A DNA stretch of 11,020 nt. It comes from Gammaproteobacteria bacterium (lineage in GTDB: Bacteria; Pseudomonadota; Gammaproteobacteria; Eutrophobiales; Eutrophobiaceae). The stretch spans positions 1 through 11,020 of the forward strand of contig JAENIZ010000026.1 in the NCBI GenBank assembly GCA_016844485.1, written 5' to 3'. A program made the translations under genes and the position numbers. Positions 7,590 through 11,020 of this stretch are shown here, piece after piece (position 1 is the stretch's first letter; every line of letters starts with the position of its first letter). Below the pieces are notes generated by a model. The model worked only from the letters and a program-made list of their open reading frames with translations, did not search any database and was not told the DNA's origin.

Positions 7590-7913
7590 ATGACATTCAT
7601 CGTTATTCAGAGTTGTATTAAATGTAAATATACCGATTGCGTTGAGGTATGCCCTGTGGATTGCTTCCACGAAGGGCCTAATATGCTGGTCATTGATCCG
7701 GATGAATGTATTGACTGCACTTTGTGTGAGCCGGAATGTCCTGTTGATGCCATTATGTCCGAGGATGATGTGCCGGAGGGGATGCAAAACTTTATTGAAT
7801 TAAACGCAGAACTCTCCAAGCAATGGCCGGTTATCAATAAGATGAAAGATGCTCCGGCCGATGCCGACGAATGGAAAGACAAGTCTGACAAGCTTCAATA
7901 CCTGGAGCGATGA
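7590..7913 (+). CDS. fdxA: 7Fe ferredoxin FdxA ([3Fe-4S][4Fe-4S])
   Basis: A 107-residue ferredoxin closely resembling Azotobacter vinelandii ferredoxin I over its whole length, including the long C-terminal tail (PEGMQNFIELNAELSKQWP) and the end KLQYLER. By analogy to that protein, Cys9, Cys17 and Cys50 bind the [3Fe-4S] cluster and Cys21, Cys40, Cys43 and Cys46 the [4Fe-4S] cluster; Cys12 and Cys25 match the two non-ligand cysteines. It is a small soluble low-potential electron carrier; in Azotobacter it also affects the oxidative-stress response. AGGTGAG (7578-7584) lies 5 nt before the ATG. In pseudomonads fdxA directly follows mutS; here an ABC exporter pair lies between them. The 115-bp gap and promoter-like sequence upstream suggest separate transcription. 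Confidence 0.97.
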   Translation: MTFIVIQSCIKCKYTDCVEVCPVDCFHEGPNMLVIDPDECIDCTLCEPECPVDAIMSEDDVPEGMQNFIELNAELSKQWPVINKMKDAPADADEWKDKSDKLQYLER

Positions 7914-7975
7914 TCCGGTCCCGCAGGATTACCATTCATTCACTATTCCCTTTTTTCATTAAAGCTGGATTCCTT

Positions 7976-8054
7976 CTGCCCCCGGACTTGACAAACTATT
8001 CATTACGGGTGGGAAAATGATGTATCAGGGTTAATATTAATTTCCCGGGGGCAG
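7976..8054. repeat. 10-bp perfect inverted repeat flanking promoter-like DNA
   Basis: CTGCCCCCGG (7976-7985) and CCGGGGGCAG (8045-8054) are exact reverse complements, 59 bp apart. Between them lie a consensus TTGACA (7988-7993) and the 10-bp palindrome TTAATATTAA (8031-8040). The whole block sits between fdxA and the DUF4124 gene. It could be paired operator sites, or a long-range RNA stem if transcription comes through from fdxA. Confidence 0.6.
7988..8018 (+). promoter_or_regulatory. Putative promoter for the DUF4124 gene
   Basis: TTGACA (7988-7993) is a perfect sigma-70 -35 element. The best -10 match at a tolerable distance is GAAAAT (8013-8018, four of six) at 19-bp spacing, which is long. 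Transcription from here would give a leader of about 65 nt before the GTG at 8090. The weak -10 keeps confidence low. Confidence 0.3.
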
Positions 8055-8089
8055 CCGATATTCATCCGTCTTTTAATACCATTCCGTAT

Positions 8090-8527
8090 GTGCGGATTGC
8101 ATTCTGGAGTCTTATCGCCTGCCTGATTGCCCCGGTTGTTCATAGCGAGATCTATAAATGGACGGATGAAAATGGCCGGATCCATTATGGCGATCGTCCG
8201 GAAAATACTGATTCCGAAACGATTGAGGTTAAACCAGCGCCTCTCCCTGACAAAGGTACAGAGGAGCACAAGGAAAAACAACGCAAACTGCTGGAATTAA
8301 TCGATGAGGAGCGGGAGGAGAACAAACAGAAACAGGCAGAGTCAAAAAAGGAAAAGCAGCAGCGTCAAATAAACTGTGAAAAGTCCAGGAAATATCATGA
8401 ATCACTCAAAACGGCATCGGGTCTTTACCAGGAGAAGGAAGACGGGAGCAAGATCATTCTGACGCACGAAGAACGGGCAGCCGCGGAGGCCCGGGCCAGG
8501 GAGGATATGGAACACTGGTGTAACTAG
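8090..8527 (+). CDS. DUF4124 domain-containing secreted protein
   Basis: A 145-residue protein with a Sec signal peptide (1-19, hydrophobic core FWSLIACLIAPVV, likely cleavage after VHS). The mature N-terminus EIYKWTDENGRIHYGDRP (20-37) is the hallmark of DUF4124, a short beta-hairpin domain common in proteobacterial envelope proteins and of unknown function. Residues 54-95 are rich in Glu, Lys and Gln and probably form a coiled coil; a shorter charged helix (126-142) precedes the end. Two Cys, 96 and 144, could form a disulfide in the periplasm. The start is GTG at 8090, as it places the signal peptide exactly; the frame is open further upstream to a stop at 8018-8020 without a better start, and no clear ribosome site is visible. 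It stands alone between two repeat-rich intergenic regions. Confidence 0.85.
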   Translation: MRIAFWSLIACLIAPVVHSEIYKWTDENGRIHYGDRPENTDSETIEVKPAPLPDKGTEEHKEKQRKLLELIDEEREENKQKQAESKKEKQQRQINCEKSRKYHESLKTASGLYQEKEDGSKIILTHEERAAAEARAREDMEHWCN

Positions 8528-8576
8528 GTGCATTGAGATCGGGTGATGCGCAACCGCCACACAAGCTTGATATTAT

Positions 8577-8618
8577 TGATTTTTCAGGTACCACTGTAAA
8601 AATATTCCTGTAAAATCA
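8577..8618. repeat. Imperfect 12-bp inverted repeat with repeated half-sites
   Basis: TGATTTTTCAGG (8577-8588) and CCTGTAAAATCA (8607-8618) pair in 11 of 12 positions around an 18-nt loop. The octamer CTGTAAAA occurs at 8594-8601 and again at 8608-8615, 14 bp apart. No T run follows the right arm, so it is not a typical terminator; an operator or RNA hairpin is more likely. Confidence 0.55.
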
Positions 8619-8650
8619 GTCGAATAAAGCCTATTTCTAAAATGATATAA

Positions 8651-8707
8651 AAATGCAGCCTGAGATTTTCTGGCATGAGTTCATTGACTGTGGTAAATCC
8701 TGCATTT
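8651..8707. repeat. 8-bp perfect inverted repeat around upstream promoter
   Basis: AAATGCAG (8651-8658) and CTGCATTT (8700-8707) are exact reverse complements, 41 bp apart. The right arm ends at the first base of the -10-like TATAGG (8707-8712), and the -35-like TTGACT lies between the arms, so binding at the arms could control this promoter. Confidence 0.45.
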
Positions 8708-8712
8708 ATAGG
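8684..8712 (+). promoter_or_regulatory. Putative upstream promoter of the phosphatase-FHA unit
   Basis: TTGACT (8684-8689, five of six) and TATAGG (8707-8712, four of six) are separated by exactly 17 bp, the optimal sigma-70 spacing. Transcription would start near 8719, about 78 nt ahead of the phosphatase ATG. Confidence 0.4.
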
Positions 8713-8747
8713 CAGTCGGATATGTGAATATGGCAAGCGTACCTTGA

Positions 8748-8776
8748 TTGAAGCATAACCCTATGATAAATATAAA
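8748..8776 (+). promoter_or_regulatory. Putative proximal promoter of the phosphatase-FHA unit
   Basis: TTGAAG (8748-8753, four of six) and TATAAA (8771-8776, five of six) are 17 bp apart in a very AT-rich setting. The start point would fall near 8783, leaving a leader of only about 14 nt before the ATG at 8797, where the ribosome site is weak (TGGG at 8788-8791). Confidence 0.45.
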
Positions 8777-8796
8777 ATATTCTAGCATGGGTAACT

Positions 8797-9627
8797 ATGA
8801 ATAACGCCCTGGAAATAGTCAATGTCTCGGACGTTGGCCGGAAACGCCCACATAACGAGGACAGTACGATAACCGATATCAATCAGGGCCTGGTCGTCCT
8901 CGCCGATGGAATGGGGGGATATAATGCCGGCGAAGTGGCCAGTGCGATTGCAGTCATGACGGTCTTGCAAGACGTCAGTGCTGGCCTGAAGAATACAAAC
9001 CAGAATCAATCAAGCACGGAGACGGGTATCAGCTGGGAATCCAGCCTGGTCAAAAATGCAATTAGTCATGCAAATACAAATATTTACACCATGGCAAAAA
9101 CTGAAATCCATTGCCAGGGGATGGGTACAACCATTGTCGCCGGGCTGATCTATGACGATAAAATCTCGATCGCCTATGTTGGTGATTCACGGCTGTACCG
9201 GTTACGTGCGGGTAAATTTCAGCAGATAACAAAAGATCATTCTTTAATTCAAGAACTTATCGATCGCGGCCTGTATACGACAGAGGAGGCCCATGCCAAT
9301 ACACCAAAGAATCTGGTGACTCGTGCCCTGGGTCTTGGTATCCAAGTCAAAGTTGATGTTATTGAAGAACAGGTCATGCCGGGTGATATCTACCTGCTCT
9401 GCTCGGACGGTTTGAATGATATGGTAAATGATGAAGAAATTCACTTAACCCTAAGTAAATATAGTGCTAATCTTGTACAGGCAGCTAACGATTTGGTGCA
9501 GTTAGCGAACAGCAAAGGGGGCAAGGACAACATTTCAGTAGTACTTGTCCGGATAAAAGAAACGGGTCCCGTCAAGGGCGGACGATTTCATAAACTATTT
9601 AGTCGACTTTTAGATGTAAGGGGATAG
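8797..9627 (+). CDS. PP2C-family protein serine/threonine phosphatase
   Basis: A 276-residue soluble phosphatase of the bacterial PP2C (PppA/Stp) type, which removes phosphate from Ser and Thr using two metal ions. Motifs: RPHNED (17-22) with D22, VLADGMGGYNAGEVA (34-48) with metal ligand D37, GMGTTIV (108-114), AYVGDSRLYRLR (126-137), LLCSDGLND (200-208) with D204, and GGKDNISVVLV (241-251) with D244. All metal-binding Asp residues are present, so it should be active. The flap region HSLIQELIDRG (148-158) is typical. There is no signal peptide or membrane helix; the last 25 residues are a basic tail outside the domain. The FHA gene follows after 9 bp, so the two are probably co-transcribed, and the phosphatase likely reverses a kinase signal read by the FHA protein. 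The kinase is not in the window. Type VI secretion loci also have such phosphatases, but no such genes are seen here. Confidence 0.95.
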   Translation: MNNALEIVNVSDVGRKRPHNEDSTITDINQGLVVLADGMGGYNAGEVASAIAVMTVLQDVSAGLKNTNQNQSSTETGISWESSLVKNAISHANTNIYTMAKTEIHCQGMGTTIVAGLIYDDKISIAYVGDSRLYRLRAGKFQQITKDHSLIQELIDRGLYTTEEAHANTPKNLVTRALGLGIQVKVDVIEEQVMPGDIYLLCSDGLNDMVNDEEIHLTLSKYSANLVQAANDLVQLANSKGGKDNISVVLVRIKETGPVKGGRFHKLFSRLLDVRG

Positions 9628-9636
9628 GACTGAGCT

Positions 9637-10338
9637 ATGGCAAAGTTGGTTCTGAGTATGAATGGTGCTGTGCAAGGTGAATTTGAGCTTAATCAGGAAC
9701 GCCTTTCTATCGGCCGTAAGCCCGATAATGATATCCCGATCGATAATCTTGCGGTGAGTGGTAAACATGCCCTCATTATTACGATCCTGGATGATTCCTT
9801 TCTGGAAGACCTTGGTAGTACCAATGGCACCTACGTTAATGGAAAACTCGTCAAGAAACATGCGCTTAAAAATGGTGATGTCATCGCCATCGGCAAGCAT
9901 GAACTTAAATATGTGAATGAAAATGCAACCGCGGATGATGATGAATTTGAAAAGACCATGATCATCAAACCGGGCTCTGCCAGCGCCGCTGTTGCAGCGG
10001 CACAAGCCGCGGAAAAAGCCGGTGCAGCAGCCCAGCCACAAGCTGCTGCTATATCAGGCATGCCCAGCGGACGGCTCACCGTCTTAAACGGTCCGATAGC
10101 AGGGAAGGAACTTGAACTTACCAAGGCGTTAATTACCCTGGGTAAACCAGGCACGCAAGTTGCCGTAATATCACGCCGCCCCCATGGTTATTTTCTCACT
10201 CACATCGAAAGCGATGGTGATGGCAAACGTTATCCCAAAGTAAATGGCGAAGCCATTGGCCCCAAGGCCTATCAGTTAAAAAACAATGACATGATTGAGC
10301 TGGCGGGTATCAAGATGGAATTCACCACCGCATCCTGA
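9637..10338 (+). CDS. FHA domain protein with second degenerate FHA-like domain
   Basis: A 233-residue soluble protein. The N-terminal FHA domain (about 5-95) has all conserved residues for phosphothreonine binding: G26-R27, S41-x-x-H44 and STNGTYVNG (61-69). Then comes an acidic patch ADDDEFEKTMIIKP (99-112) with Thr107, an Ala-rich linker (114-140), and a second domain (145-230) with FHA-like layout: LGKPG where GR is expected, ISRRPHGYFL in place of SxxH, and VNG at 202-204. This second domain lacks the phosphate-binding Arg, so it probably serves another binding role. FHA proteins gather phosphorylated partners of Ser/Thr kinases; the phosphatase gene 9 bp upstream fits. Thr107 in an acidic context could be a phosphorylation site that the FHA domain itself binds, as in OdhI/GarA; that is inference. 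AGGA shortly before the ATG serves as ribosome site. Confidence 0.92.
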   Translation: MAKLVLSMNGAVQGEFELNQERLSIGRKPDNDIPIDNLAVSGKHALIITILDDSFLEDLGSTNGTYVNGKLVKKHALKNGDVIAIGKHELKYVNENATADDDEFEKTMIIKPGSASAAVAAAQAAEKAGAAAQPQAAAISGMPSGRLTVLNGPIAGKELELTKALITLGKPGTQVAVISRRPHGYFLTHIESDGDGKRYPKVNGEAIGPKAYQLKNNDMIELAGIKMEFTTAS

Positions 10339-10382
10339 AATATTACACCGTTCCAGACACCCGGCTGATCAAACAACCGGTT
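10339..10382. other. Short convergent intergenic region
   Basis: These 44 bp separate the stop codons of the convergent FHA and lipoprotein genes. A bidirectional terminator would be expected, but I see only the 8-bp palindrome AACCGGTT near 10374 and no stem followed by a T run on either strand. Confidence 0.4.
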
Positions 10383-10976
10383 TCAAAGAGTGGTTTCCAT
10401 ATCAGTCAGGAATTCCGAATAAATCCTGAGTACTGCTGCGTTAAAACTTGCAACGACATCGGTGAGTGATTCTCCATGTACTTCCTCGGTAACCCTGTAT
10501 TCTTTGAGCAGGAGTGGTAATTTGTTTCCCTGTTTATCAAGTCTCAATTCCAGGGCAATATTCACGGAAGATTGATCATTATTATCCAGTTTTTCAAATC
10601 CGATGACCTTGCCGGATATCTTGAAACCCTGATCCATACTGTCGTCTGCAATGATCATGGGAGAACTGTCCGCCGCTCGCATAAAGTCCACCAGGTAATC
10701 GTGCAACAGGTGCGGCGGTGAGGTAATCCAGAAATGATAATGATGCTGTTGCAGTTCCCTTCCCTGCGGGTCACTGGCATAAAGCAATGCCCGCTCATTA
10801 TATAAACCCTCTGCAAAAAAAACCCCCACATGGATGACCTGTTCAGTGATGCGGGTTTTTGCTATACCTTCCGCCGGCAGGGTCAGACGGTAAAAGTAAT
10901 CGGTCGGGACCGGTGGCGCTCCACCACATCCTGCCAATACCATCAATAGAACAGCAGTGTATAAATACCGCATCAT
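10383..10976 (-). CDS. ABC-type transport auxiliary lipoprotein (PqiC/DUF330 family)
   Basis: A 197-residue lipoprotein. The signal ends in the lipobox L14-A15-G16-C17; Gly at +2 is compatible with sorting to the outer membrane. The body matches the ABC-transport auxiliary family that includes PqiC: an early DYFYRLTLP strand, VIHVGVFFAEGLYNERALLY (47-66), and FWITSPPHLLHDYLVDFM (82-99). Such lipoproteins work with MCE-domain proteins in lipid transport between inner and outer membranes (PqiABC and MCE-type ABC systems). The start is the first of two adjacent ATGs (complement of 10974-10976), with GAGGGA 8 nt ahead, and it overlaps the stop of the gene upstream in an ATGA quadruplet, so the two are one operon. 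It converges on the FHA gene. Confidence 0.85.
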   Translation of the reverse strand: MMRYLYTAVLLMVLAGCGGAPPVPTDYFYRLTLPAEGIAKTRITEQVIHVGVFFAEGLYNERALLYASDPQGRELQQHHYHFWITSPPHLLHDYLVDFMRAADSSPMIIADDSMDQGFKISGKVIGFEKLDNNDQSSVNIALELRLDKQGNKLPLLLKEYRVTEEVHGESLTDVVASFNAAVLRIYSEFLTDMETTL

Positions 10977-11020
10977 TTGCCGGATCCCTCTTCATCGGGT
11001 TGCGGAGAACTGTCCAATAT
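10973..11020 (-). CDS. C-terminal end of upstream gene, probably MCE/MlaD-type protein
   Basis: Only 15 codons and the stop are in the window: an acidic, Pro/Ser-rich tail reading ILDSSPQPDEEGSGK. The TGA overlaps the lipoprotein ATG by 4 nt. Residues visible do not identify the family. The suggestion of an MCE/MlaD substrate-binding protein rests on genomic context alone, because PqiC-type lipoproteins usually follow MCE genes. That this is a coding end is supported by the overlap and the ribosome site inside it. Confidence 0.5.
   Translation of the reverse strand: MLDSSPQPDEEGSGK

Larger units (their letters stand above)
8528..8796. other. AT-rich intergenic region with repeats and promoters
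   Basis: This 269-bp stretch has no credible gene. It is more AT-rich than its surroundings and holds an imperfect 12-bp inverted repeat (8577-8618), an 8-bp perfect inverted repeat (8651-8658 with 8700-8707), a 6-bp pair GCCTAT/ATAGGC (8629-8634 and 8708-8713), and two promoter-like sequences reading toward the phosphatase gene. The density suggests a regulatory region or structured leader. Confidence 0.6.

Noticed and set aside
7914..7960. Terminator after fdxA
   Set aside because: ATCC/GGAT could pair in a 4-5 bp stem and a T run occurs at about 7950-7956, but stem and T run are more than 20 nt apart, so they do not form an intrinsic terminator.
8594..8615. CRISPR-like or tandem repeat array (CTGTAAAA copies)
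   Set aside because: Only two 8-bp copies are present, with no regular spacers, so they are better seen as part of the inverted repeat.
9610..10041. A 143-codon open frame on the minus strand
   Set aside because: It is antisense to the FHA domain gene, whose motifs are unmistakable; the antisense product resembles no known family.
8797..10338. Type VI secretion regulation module (PppA/Fha)
   Set aside because: PP2C and FHA proteins occur in such loci, but no Tss structural gene is present and the neighbours are a DUF4124 gene and a PqiC-type lipoprotein gene.

Overview
The window (about 11 kb, GC content close to 50%) looks like chromosomal DNA of a gammaproteobacterium. The best clues are a MutS close to the E. 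coli protein in length and motif spacing, an Azotobacter-type 7Fe ferredoxin (FdxA) near mutS as in pseudomonads, a DUF4124 protein, and a PqiC/ABC-auxiliary lipoprotein. No rRNA, tRNA, CRISPR array, transposase or integrase was seen; genus cannot be told from sequence alone.

Region 1 (1-3073, + strand) is the end of a Tad/Flp pilus (type IVc, tight adherence) operon: the C-terminal part of TadB, complete TadC, a DUF192 protein, a TPR lipoprotein of TadD type and a long TadE-like minor pseudopilin. The tadC/DUF192/TPR genes overlap end to end, so they are probably translationally coupled. TadB and TadC form the inner-membrane platform, the TPR lipoprotein probably helps at the outer membrane or secretin, and the TadE-like protein carries a prepilin-peptidase site.

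Region 2 (3125-7913, + strand) holds mutS (complete mismatch-repair ATPase), a two-gene ABC-2 type exporter (permease then ATPase, overlapping by one base) and fdxA. An 8-bp inverted repeat at the end of the ATPase gene may separate the ABC pair from fdxA, which has its own plausible promoter.

Region 3 (7914-8796) carries one small secreted DUF4124 protein between two intergenic stretches that are rich in inverted repeats and promoter-like elements. These stretches hold the least explained signals in the window.

Region 4 (8797-11020) contains a PP2C-family Ser/Thr phosphatase and an FHA phosphothreonine-reader protein, forming a two-gene unit behind probable tandem promoters. It faces a convergent gene for an ABC-transport auxiliary lipoprotein (PqiC family), whose upstream neighbour, probably an MCE/MlaD-type protein, is cut by the window edge. 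A cognate Ser/Thr kinase is not in the window. I found no clearly new system. The most interesting items are the DUF192 gene inside the pilus operon, the repeat-laden intergenic regions around the DUF4124 gene, the two-part FHA protein, and non-consensus residues in the MutS loop after Walker B.
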